This document shows, piece by piece, positions 17,893 to 26,404 of a DNA stretch of 64,000 nt. This DNA comes from Bacteroidota bacterium. GTDB lineage: Bacteria > Bacteroidota > Bacteroidia > B-17B0 > Aurantibacillaceae. The DNA lies in the NCBI GenBank assembly GCA_013297775.1, contig JAAFIL010000017.1, positions 1-64,000 of the forward strand. The letters run 5' to 3'. Both the position numbers and the translations under genes were made by a program. The notes beneath the pieces are model-generated. The model was not told the origin of the DNA. It made no database searches and was given only the letters and a program-made list of their open reading frames with translations. Positions within the stretch are counted from its first letter, which is position 1, and each line of letters begins with the position of its first letter.

Positions 17893-18678
17893 ATGACTAA
17901 ACTTGAGAGAAACAAAACCATAGCCATATTAATTACTGTTCTGTTAGTAGGACTTGTAATTTTTCTCTTTTTTTATTTTAAACCAAAAGTTCAGCCACAA
18001 CCAATCATTACGTTTCAGTTTTATCAATTAGTGGTTATGTGTATTTCCGCGTTTTTTACACTAAGTGCAGTTTTAGTGGCTCTCTTTAAAGATCAAATCT
18101 ATGCAAAATTCAAGTATGCAGAACTGTTAATCAAAAATAGAGAAGATGCTTTTATTTGCGAGAACGAAGCACATAGCGACCAACAAGTAATGGGAAGCCC
18201 CATTATAGAATCTTATGAAACAATTCTCATAGTAGAAAATATTGGTAATTCATTAGCTGAAGATTGTACCTTTCAATTAACAGCTTTAGTTTTTAAAACA
18301 GATAACAATACTGAAATAAAAGAAGACATTGATGTTTCAAAAGTAAAATTTTTAAACTGGAATAATAGTGAAAAAGAAGAAACATTGATTTATCCTAAAA
18401 ACAGAGCAACGGTTTCGGTTCTCAAAATTACTAAAGATGAAATGAGAGGTCCAAATAATGGACAGGGAGACCAATCTGCGGCTCCAATATTAAGTATTGG
18501 TGGCATTAAGGTTAATCAAAAACACATGAGTAATGGGGTATGGATAGCAGACTTCACCCTATGCTCTAAAAGAATTGATCCTATTAATTATAAACTATGT
18601 GTAGAGTGGAAAGGGAGTTGGAAATCAAGAAAATATGACTTACTAAAAGAACAAATCAGAATTAAACGTATTAAGTAA
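17893..18678 (+). CDS. Hypothetical two-TM membrane protein
   Basis: The 261-residue protein has two membrane segments near the N terminus (about 9-29, IAILITVLLVGLVIFLFFYF, and about 41-62, LVVMCISAFFTLSAVLVALF) and a soluble C-terminal domain of about 195 residues rich in beta strands (for example ESYETILIVENIGNSLAEDC). No catalytic motif is visible. It sits in the middle of the three-gene cassette, 15 bp after and 8 bp before its neighbours. The family is unknown to me. Confidence 0.6.
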   Translation: MTKLERNKTIAILITVLLVGLVIFLFFYFKPKVQPQPIITFQFYQLVVMCISAFFTLSAVLVALFKDQIYAKFKYAELLIKNREDAFICENEAHSDQQVMGSPIIESYETILIVENIGNSLAEDCTFQLTALVFKTDNNTEIKEDIDVSKVKFLNWNNSEKEETLIYPKNRATVSVLKITKDEMRGPNNGQGDQSAAPILSIGGIKVNQKHMSNGVWIADFTLCSKRIDPINYKLCVEWKGSWKSRKYDLLKEQIRIKRIK

Positions 18679-18686
18679 TTAACATA

Positions 18687-18968
18687 ATGAGCGTGTATTT
18701 AGTTTCATACGATTTAAATAAAAATTCAAAAGACTATGAGGGGCTTTATAATGTGCTTAAAGTCAATCAGGCTTGGTGGCATTACTTAGAGAATACGTGG
18801 CTTGTTGTTTCATCCTTAGATAAAATGAGTTTCTATAATCAGATAAAGCCTCATATTGATGAAGACGATAGCTTATTTATTATCGAATTAGAAGGAAATA
18901 ATTATACGGGTTGGCTTCCACAAAAAGCTTGGGATTGGTTAGATAAAAATCTACCAAAACAACCTTAA
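18687..18968 (+). CDS. SinR-like / Cas2-like small protein
   Basis: The protein has 93 residues. It starts SVYLVSYDLNKNSKDYEGLY, continues with WWHYLENTWLVVSS and DEDDSLFIIELEG, and ends GWLPQKAWDWLDKNL. This is the pattern of small proteins annotated as SinR family, whose beta-alpha-beta fold start (Y-L-V-S-Y-D-L) resembles Cas2 and VapD ferredoxin-like folds. No cas1, repeat array or other cas gene is nearby, so it is not part of a CRISPR system. Its biochemical role is not established. It is the last gene of the cassette. Confidence 0.6.
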   Translation: MSVYLVSYDLNKNSKDYEGLYNVLKVNQAWWHYLENTWLVVSSLDKMSFYNQIKPHIDEDDSLFIIELEGNNYTGWLPQKAWDWLDKNLPKQP

Positions 18969-19036
18969 TAATTTGATTTAAAGACAAGCGTGTTGTCAGA
19001 TAAACGATTCTTCAAATCACATTAAAACTCTAAAAA

Positions 19037-20731
19037 CTACACCGCTAGTTTTTTATACCTTACCCGTTTAGGCTCCGCATTGCCCAAACGTTTCTTACGG
19101 TTTTCTTCATACTCGCTGTAACCGCCCTCAAACCAATACACCGAACTGTTTCCTTCAAAAGCTAAAATGTGTGTGCACACGCGGTCTAAAAACCAACGGT
19201 CGTGACTAATAATAACCGCACAGCCTGCAAAGTTTTCTAAGCCTTCTTCTAATGCCCGAAGGGTATTAACGTCTAAATCGTTAGTCGGCTCATCCAGTAA
19301 TAACACATTGCCGCCTTCTTTTAAAGCCATAGCCAAATGCAAACGGTTACGCTCGCCCCCCGAAAGCACACTACATTTTTTACTTTGATCGTTACCGCTA
19401 AAATTAAAACGAGAGATATAGGCACGAGCGTTAATGGATTTTCCTTCAAACATTAAGTTTTCGAGGCCGCCGCTTAACACATCGTAAACGGTTTTATTAG
19501 GGTCAATGTCTTCGTGCGTTTGATCAACATAACTTATTTTTACGGTGGGTCCTACCTTAAACTGCCCGCTATTGGGTGTTTCTAAGCCCATAATCATTTT
19601 AAACAAAGTGGTTTTACCCGCACCGTTTGGCCCTATGATGCCCACAATACCAGCAGGTGGTAATTTAAAATTCAATTGCTCGTACAATAAACGATCGCCA
19701 TAGCCTTTGGCTACATCTACCACTTCAATCACCTCGTTGCCGAGGCGTGGCCCGTTTGGAATAAATATTTCTAAATTCTCTTCTTTTGATTTAACATCTT
19801 CGCCCAACATTTTTTCGTAATTGGCCAAACGTGCTTTTTGTTTTACGCCACGCCCTTTAACCCCAGCGCGCACCCACTCTAACTCGCGCTGTAAGTTTTT
19901 CTGACGCTTACTTTCTGTTTTTTCTTCTTGGCGTAATCGCTCGCGTTTTTGCTCTAACCACGAAGAATAATTCCCTTTCCATGGAATACCTTCGCCGCGA
20001 TCTAACTCTAAAATCCAACCTGCTACATTATCTAAAAAGTAACGATCGTGGGTTACTGCAATAATAGTACCTTTGTAGGCTTGTAAATGTTGCTCTAGCC
20101 AGTCAACGCTTTCTGCATCTAAGTGATTGGTTGGCTCATCTAATAATAACACATCGGGTTCTTGCAGTAACAAACGGCACAACGCCACTCGGCGGCGCTC
20201 GCCACCCGATAAAACATTTACTTTGGCATCGCTATCGGGGCACCGTAAGGCGTCCATGGCTCGCTCTAAGCGGTTGTCTAAGTTCCATAAATCGTGTTGA
20301 TCTATTAGCTCTTGTAATTGCGCTTGACGATTGATTAACTTATCCATTTTGTCGGGATCGTTCAACACGTCCTCATCACCAAATTTTGTATTTACCTCTT
20401 CGTATTCGTTTAATATATCCACAAATTTTTGAACCCCTTCGCGCACCACTTCAATAACTGTTTTTGTTTCATCTAACTTTGGCTCTTGCTCTAACATGCC
20501 TACACTATAGCCTGGCGAAAAATGTACATCGCCAACATAATCTTTATCAACCCCAGCAATAATGCGCATAAGGGTAGATTTACCCGAGCCATTTAAACCC
20601 AAAACACCAATTTTGGCACCATAATAAAACGAAAGGTAAATATCTTTTAAAACTTGTTTTTGAGGCGGGTGAATTTTACTCACATTCACCATGCTGAAAA
20701 TAATTTGACGACCTTCGGGCGTTGTACTCAT
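19037..20731 (-). CDS. ettA: ABC-F translation factor, energy-dependent translational throttle type
   Basis: This is a soluble ABC-F ATPase of 564 residues, the usual EttA length. It has two ATPase cassettes: Walker A GLNGSGKST (45-53) with LSGGERRRVAL and LLLDEPTNHLD, and Walker A GPNGAGKTT (about 350) with LSGGERNRLHL and LLLDEPTNDLD. An arm/linker region lies between them (EEKTESKRQKNLQRELEW). EttA binds the ribosomal E site and gates the first elongation step according to ATP/ADP level. No membrane domains are encoded nearby, as expected for ABC-F. It is divergent from the gene at 20785 across 53 bp. Confidence 0.93.
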   Translation of the reverse strand: MSTTPEGRQIIFSMVNVSKIHPPQKQVLKDIYLSFYYGAKIGVLGLNGSGKSTLMRIIAGVDKDYVGDVHFSPGYSVGMLEQEPKLDETKTVIEVVREGVQKFVDILNEYEEVNTKFGDEDVLNDPDKMDKLINRQAQLQELIDQHDLWNLDNRLERAMDALRCPDSDAKVNVLSGGERRRVALCRLLLQEPDVLLLDEPTNHLDAESVDWLEQHLQAYKGTIIAVTHDRYFLDNVAGWILELDRGEGIPWKGNYSSWLEQKRERLRQEEKTESKRQKNLQRELEWVRAGVKGRGVKQKARLANYEKMLGEDVKSKEENLEIFIPNGPRLGNEVIEVVDVAKGYGDRLLYEQLNFKLPPAGIVGIIGPNGAGKTTLFKMIMGLETPNSGQFKVGPTVKISYVDQTHEDIDPNKTVYDVLSGGLENLMFEGKSINARAYISRFNFSGNDQSKKCSVLSGGERNRLHLAMALKEGGNVLLLDEPTNDLDVNTLRALEEGLENFAGCAVIISHDRWFLDRVCTHILAFEGNSSVYWFEGGYSEYEENRKKRLGNAEPKRVRYKKLAV

Positions 20732-20784
20732 AGCTATAAAAATTAGAATTTAAAGATAGGGACTATTTTTTATACTTTTACGGT

Positions 20785-21267
20785 ATGGAAGATGGAAATA
20801 CAGCAAAGTCGAAAAGTAGTTTTACGGAAGCCGATTTAATAACATTAAAAAGTTTTGATGGTAAAATACTAACGCAAGTGGTGTGTTATTTGTGGCAAAA
20901 TTTAGTAAACGCACAAGAGCCTGTAGAGTTAATAGATGCTTTGGAATTGCGCTTTAGCGATAAAACCCGTTTAACGTTTTCGAGCGATGAGTTGGGCGAA
21001 GGACTTAGTTTGCGCCCCTATATTTTAAAAGAAGAAAACGAATTATTAGCAACAGAGTTTAACGGCCAAATTAAAATTTTTGGGTTGGATGCCTCTTCTA
21101 CAAAAATGTGGCAAGATGTAGTTGGAAAAACGTTGGCGCATATTAAAGTTACAAAAGAAGACGATTTGTTTTTAAACGACGCAGTGATGTTAAACTTTGA
21201 TGCCGAACCTCGCACATTAGAAATAAGCCCCATGGATGGATTGGTGATTGATTATTATGAAGAGTAA
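20785..21267 (+). CDS. Hypothetical soluble acidic protein
   Basis: The protein has 160 residues, is acidic, has no signal peptide or membrane segment, and mixes helices and strands. The segment FDGKILTQVVCYLWQN and a beta-rich middle (ALELRFSDKTRLTFSSDE) are the clearest elements. I do not recognise a family. It is transcribed divergently from ettA and convergently with the broken HNH gene, only 12 bp from the end of the latter. Confidence 0.6.
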   Translation: MEDGNTAKSKSSFTEADLITLKSFDGKILTQVVCYLWQNLVNAQEPVELIDALELRFSDKTRLTFSSDELGEGLSLRPYILKEENELLATEFNGQIKIFGLDASSTKMWQDVVGKTLAHIKVTKEDDLFLNDAVMLNFDAEPRTLEISPMDGLVIDYYEE

Positions 21268-21747
21268 GCAGAAGCGCTATTATACTCTGTTTATACCTTT
21301 GCTATCGCACTCGAGGTAAGTGTTTAAAAATGTACTTTTTAATGCGGCTACAACGGCGTGTTCCGTTTCAAATACTTTCATCCACACCGACCAAAACCCA
21401 GATGATGTAGCTTGGTTGGTTATTAAGATAATTGCATCAGAAGGTCTTCCCTTGCTAACATAATAATCAAAAATTGTTTGAGCTTTACTATATGCCTCTG
21501 CACGTTTCACCCATCGTCTATCAGCTGCACTTGCTGTCGAGCCAAACCTATCCAAACCCGTTAATGCCATTGTTGCGTTTGCTATTGAACGATTAACAGT
21601 ACCTGATAAATGCGGTTTAACAGTAATAACTCCTAGCGGATGAAAATCAAAAAGTAAAAACGTATTGTGCTCATCGGGCCAATAATAATGGGCTAGTGTT
21701 AACGCAGCACTCCCTTTAATGCTATTGCAAGTAACACAAGCTAACAA

Positions 21748-21950
21748 AACGTGAATTATGGATTAAAGTAATTGGTTTTCAATTACTCATCGTATAGCAT
21801 TCAAAATGGAAATTGTTTTATACTATTTGATTACCCAGTAAAATCAATAAGTCCGAGTTGTTATGTTAACTATTAAAAAATCTCTTTTTATTTTTAAAGA
21901 TAAATAATTGATTTTTAATCAATAAAAAATTATAATCCATAATTCACGTT
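21748..21950. mobile_element. 203-bp MITE-like unit with 18-bp perfect inverted ends
   Basis: AACGTGAATTATGGATTA (21748-21765) and its exact reverse complement (21933-21950) bound an AT-rich, non-coding 203-bp unit. The size, the perfect ends and the absence of coding capacity fit a miniature inverted-repeat element moved by a transposase encoded elsewhere. Confidence 0.7.
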
Positions 21951-21990
21951 ATTTAATACATTAAGCATTTCTTAATTCCTCTTCCTCCGT

Positions 21991-22125
21991 CGTCCTTGTT
22001 TGAGCGTTAGCGGAAACGAGGACGGACTAAACGGGCGTTTGTAACGCCCACACCATCACTTTATCTGCGTTACAAACGCAGTTCTCAAACGTCCTCGTTA
22101 CGCTTCGCTAAACAAGGACGAGATA
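21991..22125. repeat. Double-hairpin dispersed repeat, copy A
   Basis: This is a 135-bp imperfect palindrome. The outer arms (CGTCCTTGTTTGAGCG near 21991 and CGCTAAACAAGGACG near 22107-22121) pair, and inside are two short hairpins, GGGCGTTTGTAACGCCC (22033-22049) and CTGCGTTACAAACGCAG (about 22065-22082). A second copy in opposite orientation lies at 55133-55267 with 6 mismatches in 135 positions. Similarity appears to extend about 25 bp further on the low-coordinate side. Confidence 0.85.
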
Positions 22126-22355
22126 GGGGTGATCCATAATTCACTTTAAAATAAGATTATTCCAACTTAATGCTATACCTGGTGCTTGGCTTTTAGGTTG
22201 TATATGTTCTACCGCTAAATTTGTTATTTGGTTTTCACAATACGAACAGTAATCACCTATTGTATTTATAAGATAAGGTCGGGCATTGCCATAAGTATCA
22301 AAAACAACGGGGCTTCCGTGTGCTTGAGGGTGGTTGCCTTTATTTATGGGTCTCA

Positions 22356-23639
22356 TTATTTTAATAAGTGTTTAAACGATTCGAGATACGTTACATAAGC
22401 AGGATCGTTATAAAAGGGTATTAATAAATTATCTAATTTTTCTTTTTCGGCACTAATCTCATTTTGGTTTTGAGTATCCTGTCCTTGCTGTATTAAACGA
22501 TAGTATTGATCGGCAACAGCTTTCATGTTTATAAAACGTGCGCTTTTTTGTGTATCTTTAACTCCCATCTCACCTTCCACAATTTCTTCTAAGCCTATAT
22601 TTTCATAATCGTCGTCCATCTCTTTGCCAACCAAATCAATCAACTCGTTATTTTTTAAACTCTGAATAATGAAAGGCGAGTGTGTTGTTGTAATAAATTG
22701 AATATTTGGAAATGTTTCTTTTAACTTAGAAACAATGGTACGCTGCCATTTAGGATGCAAATGTAAATCTAACTCATCAATTAAAACAATACCAGGACTT
22801 TTAGTTGCAGCGTCTATCTCTAAATATGGATTCAACAATACGCATTTATAGGCAATATCAGCCACTATTCCAATTATGTTTCTTTGCCCATCACTCAAAT
22901 AATTAAATGGTAATTTCTCTAACACGCTTCCTTCCAAATACCTCATGGCCATCAATTGGTCTTCTTCTATGGCATGGTAAATAGTTTCCCAGCCCTCTAA
23001 ACATTGGCGAACTGCACGTTTAATTACTTGGGCACGCCACAAGGCTGTTTCATTTTGTTGAAGTGCCGCAAACTCCATCGTTTTAAACCAAGAAGCAAAA
23101 CGTTTAATATCAGAAGTAGATGCTAAACAATTGTAATACCCTTCGTAACGCGAGCCTTTTGGTAAGGTTTTTAAACTCGTAGATGGTTCGCTAAAAAGAC
23201 GACCACAACCCAAGTAATTAAACACGGGGAGTATAAGGTCTTTGCCGCCGTTGTTGGCTAAGATTAAAGCGTGTTCTTTGGCAATACGTTTTATCGCCTT
23301 ATCATTCCCTTGCATAAACCCCCAATCGAAATGCGATTTTTTCAAAGTCCATTCCAACGCTTCGCCATTTATCTCACCTTTTACAATAATAGCCGTCTTG
23401 ATTTTTTTTTCGATGCTCGGTCCAAAATTTGTAACTCGTACGTCTTCCTTTCTAATAGGACGTACATTTTTACCTTGACTAATGGCAACATACGGATTGA
23501 TGGCAACTGCCAGAGCCTCTAAAATCGAGGTTTTTCCTGATCCATTCTCACCTATCAACACATTAAATTTAGGGTTGAATTGAAAAGTTCTATCTTCAAT
23601 CCCCCTAAAATCTATTACTCTAATACTGTGAATTTTCAT
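22356..23639 (-). CDS. AAA ATPase of a Septu-like defence system (PtuA-like)
   Basis: The protein has 427 residues with an SMC/ABC-type ATPase split in primary sequence: Walker A GENGSGKTS (30-38), an ABC-type signature YLSDGQRNIIG, Walker B GIVLIDELDLHLHPKWQ, and the H-loop TTTHSPFIIQSL. The N terminus (MKIHSIRVIDFRGIED) is typical of AAA_15/AAA_21 defence ATPases. It is translationally coupled (TAATG) to the HNH gene, the arrangement of PtuA-PtuB Septu systems, which restrict phages. The ATPase frame is intact, but its nuclease partner is broken, so the system is predicted to be inactive unless the ATPase acts alone or with another effector. The Septu assignment rests on gene pairing and motifs. 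Confidence 0.85.
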   Translation of the reverse strand: MKIHSIRVIDFRGIEDRTFQFNPKFNVLIGENGSGKTSILEALAVAINPYVAISQGKNVRPIRKEDVRVTNFGPSIEKKIKTAIIVKGEINGEALEWTLKKSHFDWGFMQGNDKAIKRIAKEHALILANNGGKDLILPVFNYLGCGRLFSEPSTSLKTLPKGSRYEGYYNCLASTSDIKRFASWFKTMEFAALQQNETALWRAQVIKRAVRQCLEGWETIYHAIEEDQLMAMRYLEGSVLEKLPFNYLSDGQRNIIGIVADIAYKCVLLNPYLEIDAATKSPGIVLIDELDLHLHPKWQRTIVSKLKETFPNIQFITTTHSPFIIQSLKNNELIDLVGKEMDDDYENIGLEEIVEGEMGVKDTQKSARFINMKAVADQYYRLIQQGQDTQNQNEISAEKEKLDNLLIPFYNDPAYVTYLESFKHLLK

Positions 23640-23725
23640 TTCGCTTTTCTCTACTAATTGCTTTTAAAAATTCTTTACTTATTAATTATGTTTCAATCTA
23701 TATAAGGTGCTTTTCGATTTTAACC

Positions 23726-24139
23726 TTACAACGTTGTTTCGCCTAAATCACAAATTCTAAAAAACTCATCTTCGCTTACACCGCTTACGCTTAACCGAGC
23801 CAAGCGCACCAATTGCATATTTTCGAGTAAACTATCTTTTTTTATTTGTGCCAAACTAACGGCCTTTTTTAAAGTTTTATACGGTGCAAAATCTACAGCC
23901 ACCCAAGCTGTTTCGTCGGTAGTGGGGTCTTGATAATGTTCTTTAACAACCTTGGCAATGCCTACCACTTCTAAGCCTTCGTTACTGTGGTAAAAAAAAG
24001 CCAAGTCGCCTTTTTTCATCGCTTTTAAATTATTGCGAGCTGCATAGTTGCGCACACCATCCCAAAACGTTTTCTTATCTTTCGTAAACTGTTCCCAACT
24101 GTATTTAAAGGGTTCTGATTTAATGAGCCAATAATTCAT
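23726..24139 (-). CDS. EVE domain protein
   Basis: The 137-residue protein is a single EVE domain (PUA-like fold), starting MNYWLIKSEPFKYSWEQF, followed by WDGVRNYAARNNLKAM and GDLAFFYHS. EVE domains bind modified bases in nucleic acids and are widespread in both housekeeping and defence contexts. It lies 86 bp upstream of the Septu-like ATPase on the same strand and has its own promoter, so it may be independent of the defence pair. Confidence 0.9.
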   Translation of the reverse strand: MNYWLIKSEPFKYSWEQFTKDKKTFWDGVRNYAARNNLKAMKKGDLAFFYHSNEGLEVVGIAKVVKEHYQDPTTDETAWVAVDFAPYKTLKKAVSLAQIKKDSLLENMQLVRLARLSVSGVSEDEFFRICDLGETTL

Positions 24140-24153
24140 ACCTAAAATTTGAT

Positions 24154-24184
24154 TAAAGATAAAGGTTGTTGGTTTAATACCAAA
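24154..24184 (-). promoter_or_regulatory. Promoter of the EVE-domain gene
   Basis: On the minus strand, TTTG (24181-24184), a 19-bp spacer and TATCTTTA (24154-24161) match the Bacteroidota TTTG-N19-TAnnTTTG consensus with one mismatch. The ATG follows 14 bp after the -7 box, giving a very short leader. Confidence 0.6.
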
Positions 24185-24266
24185 ACCAAATAAATCTTAA
24201 ATAAAAGCACTTCTTACAAAATTAAGTTTTATATCACTTAAAATGATTGTATTTTTAACCAAAGGA

Positions 24267-26090
24267 ATGAAACGCTTTATTTTATACGTTTGGTTGGTGT
24301 TGAGTTGCCATGTTTTTGCACAACGCCCTAGTGAACAAGATTCACAATTGGCACTTCAATATTTCGACCAAAGGGAATACGATAAGGCCAATGTTTATTT
24401 CGATAATCTATTTGATAAAAATCCAGATCGCTGGTTTACTTACTACTACAAAAGCCTCATGGCTGTAAAGGCCTACGATAAAGCCGAAAAAATAAGCAAA
24501 CGTCAAATTAAAAATCGAAAAGAAGAAGTGTCGTTTTATGTTTATTTGGGTAAAGCTTATAAAGCCCAAGAAGACCTTAAAAAAGAAAAAGAGGCTTACG
24601 ACAAAGCACTAAAAGAATTAGACCCTCAACAATACTTGGTTCAATCGTTAGCCATCGCCTTTATAGAAGAAAGCTTGTTCGATTACGCGCTTGATGCGTA
24701 TCGCAAGGGACGCAAAGCCACACCTGATTATCCTTACCATTACGAAGTAGCCGAAGTGTATAAAAAGAAAGGTGATTTAACCGCCATGATTAATGAGTAC
24801 TTGGATGCTATTGCCTTTAGAGAAACGGAATTAGGTAATGTACAAATGGCGTTGCAAAATAATTTGGGCTACGACGATGAAGAAGGCGGCATTAAAAATC
24901 CGTTATTAAAACAAGAGTTACAAAAACGCATCCAAAAAAATCCAGATAAAATTGTATTAACCGAGTTTTTGATTTTTATACAAAAACAACAACGCGACTT
25001 TGACGGGGCGTTTGTGCAAAGTAAAGCCCTCGATAAACGCTTAAAAGAAGAAGGTACGCGTGTGTTTGAATTGGGACAAATGTGTCAGCGCAACGAGCGT
25101 TGGGAAACCGCACAACGTTGCTTTCAATACATTTTAGACAAAGGCATTAACAACATGTATTACGATGCGGCTAGCATAGATATTTTAGATGTGGAGTATA
25201 ATTTAATTACGCAACAACCCAAACCCGATTTAACAGCCATGCAAGCCCTCGAAGTCAAGTACCAAAAGTTGGCCGATAAGTACAAGGGTTCTGCGCTATA
25301 CGCCATGGTCATTAAAAGTCAAGCTAACTTGCAAGCCTTTTATTTAAACAAACCTTTAGTGGCTATTGATAATTTGAATGGTTTAATAGCAATGCCCGGC
25401 ATGGATAATGTTAGCCGTGCCACGTACAAATTGTTATTAGCTGATATTTATTTATTGTCGGGGTCTATTTGGGATGCCTCTTTACTTTACTCGCAGGTAG
25501 AAAAAGATTTTAAATACGAACCCATTGGACAAGAAGCAAAATTTAAAAATGCCAAACTTAGTTTTTATGCTGGCGATTTTAAATGGGCCAAAACTCAAGC
25601 CGATGTATTAAAAGGTGCTACCACAAAATTAATAGCCAACGATGCTTTAGATTTATCGTTAATTATAACCGATGCTATTGGTATAGACACTAATGATTTG
25701 CCTTTAAAATTATTTTCGAGTGCCGATTTAATGGTGGTGCAACACCGCTATACCGAAGCCATTAACCGCATGGATTCGGTAAACAAATTGTTTCCTGAAA
25801 ATACCTTGGGCGATGATATTTATTTTAAGAAAGCACAAATTTACACACAACAAGGTGCGTTTAAAGATGCCGAGCAGCAATACAAAAACATTGTTGAATT
25901 TTATCCTTCCGATTTGTATGGCGATGATGCACAATTTAAGTTAGCCGAGTTATACGAAATTAAATTAGGCGATGTAGAAAAAGCACGGCAAGCCTATCAA
26001 GAGGTGTTAATCAAATACCCGGGTAGTATTTATGTGGTGGAGGCACGCAAACGTTACCGCCAGTTGCGTGGCGATGTAATTAATAACTAA
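24267..26090 (+). CDS. Periplasmic tetratricopeptide repeat protein
   Basis: From the Met at 24267 the product has 607 residues. A signal peptide (MKRFILYVWLVLSCHVFA) is followed by TPR helices through the length of the protein, clearest near the N terminus (ALQYFDQREYDKANVYFDNL) and the C terminus (GAFKDAEQQYKNIVEFYPSD and VEKARQAYQEVLIKYPGS). It is probably a periplasmic scaffold; no catalytic motif is seen. An ATG 24 bp upstream (24243) is also possible, but starting at 24267 places the signal peptide at the N terminus. The following two genes are closely spaced and co-directional. Confidence 0.85.
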   Translation: MKRFILYVWLVLSCHVFAQRPSEQDSQLALQYFDQREYDKANVYFDNLFDKNPDRWFTYYYKSLMAVKAYDKAEKISKRQIKNRKEEVSFYVYLGKAYKAQEDLKKEKEAYDKALKELDPQQYLVQSLAIAFIEESLFDYALDAYRKGRKATPDYPYHYEVAEVYKKKGDLTAMINEYLDAIAFRETELGNVQMALQNNLGYDDEEGGIKNPLLKQELQKRIQKNPDKIVLTEFLIFIQKQQRDFDGAFVQSKALDKRLKEEGTRVFELGQMCQRNERWETAQRCFQYILDKGINNMYYDAASIDILDVEYNLITQQPKPDLTAMQALEVKYQKLADKYKGSALYAMVIKSQANLQAFYLNKPLVAIDNLNGLIAMPGMDNVSRATYKLLLADIYLLSGSIWDASLLYSQVEKDFKYEPIGQEAKFKNAKLSFYAGDFKWAKTQADVLKGATTKLIANDALDLSLIITDAIGIDTNDLPLKLFSSADLMVVQHRYTEAINRMDSVNKLFPENTLGDDIYFKKAQIYTQQGAFKDAEQQYKNIVEFYPSDLYGDDAQFKLAELYEIKLGDVEKARQAYQEVLIKYPGSIYVVEARKRYRQLRGDVINN

Positions 26091-26099
26091 CTTTACAGC

Positions 26100-26402
26100 A
26101 TGTATATTTATAATGTAACGGTTAATGTTGCCGATGCGGTGCATAACGATTGGTTAAAATGGATGCAAGAAACCCATATTCCGGATGTGATGAAAACGGG
26201 TTGTTTTATTGATAACCAATTGTGCAAACTGTTGTATGTGGAAGATGAAGGACACACCTACTCTGTTCAATATAAATTTTTAGAGATGGAAGATATAGAG
26301 CGGTATCAAAAAGAGTTTGCCCCCGCTTTGCAAGCACAACACAGCGAAAAGTTTAAAAACCAATATGCGGCTTTTAGAACCCTCTTACAAATTATGAATT
26401 AA
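26100..26402 (+). CDS. DUF4286 family protein
   Basis: The protein has 100 residues. It starts MYIYNVTVNVADAVHNDWLK, with WMQETHIPDVMKTGCF and the YSVQYKFLEMEDIERYQKE segment that define DUF4286, a ferredoxin-like fold protein frequent in Bacteroidota and commonly placed next to rsmA and a TPR gene. No function is established. It lies 9 bp after the TPR gene and 2 bp before rsmA. Confidence 0.85.
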   Translation: MYIYNVTVNVADAVHNDWLKWMQETHIPDVMKTGCFIDNQLCKLLYVEDEGHTYSVQYKFLEMEDIERYQKEFAPALQAQHSEKFKNQYAAFRTLLQIMN

Positions 26403-26404
26403 AC

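Larger units (their letters stand above)
21745..22144. mobile_element. Composite MITE-like insertion in the HNH gene
   Basis: Non-coding DNA of about 395 bp interrupts the HNH frame. Its outer ends carry the same 13-mer in inverted orientation: GTGAATTATGGAT at 21751-21763 and ATCCATAATTCAC at 22132-22144. A third copy, again inverted, lies inside at 21935-21947. The host sequence TTA appears on both sides of the junction, so a 3-bp target duplication is possible. No transposase is encoded. Two parts can be told apart: a 203-bp unit with perfect 18-bp inverted ends, and a double-hairpin repeat. Confidence 0.75.
21280..22356 (-). pseudogene. PtuB-like HNH nuclease gene of a Septu-type defence pair, split by inserted repeat DNA
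   Basis: The N-terminal part (22356 to about 22145) encodes the first half of a zinc-type HNH nuclease (CSYCENQ, then VEHIQPKS, ending LSWNNLIL). The C-terminal part (21741 to 21280) resumes exactly where the family continues (ACVTCNSIKGS). Joined, they would give an intact protein of about 224 residues, with the second CxxC right after the junction. The two parts are separated by about 395 bp carrying terminal inverted repeats. The N-terminal fragment now stops at a TGA after LILK, inside the inserted DNA, so it lacks the second zinc motif. The gene overlaps the end of the ATPase gene (TAATG), as in PtuA/PtuB operons. Confidence 0.8.

Noticed and set aside
18687-18968. Cas2 of a CRISPR system
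   Set aside because: Only the small ferredoxin-like start resembles Cas2; there is no cas1, effector gene or repeat-spacer array in the window.
18969-19036. attC-like integron recombination site after the cassette (gcgtgttgtcagataaac)
   Set aside because: It does not fit the GTTRRRY/RYYYAAC core pair, and no integrase or further sites were seen.
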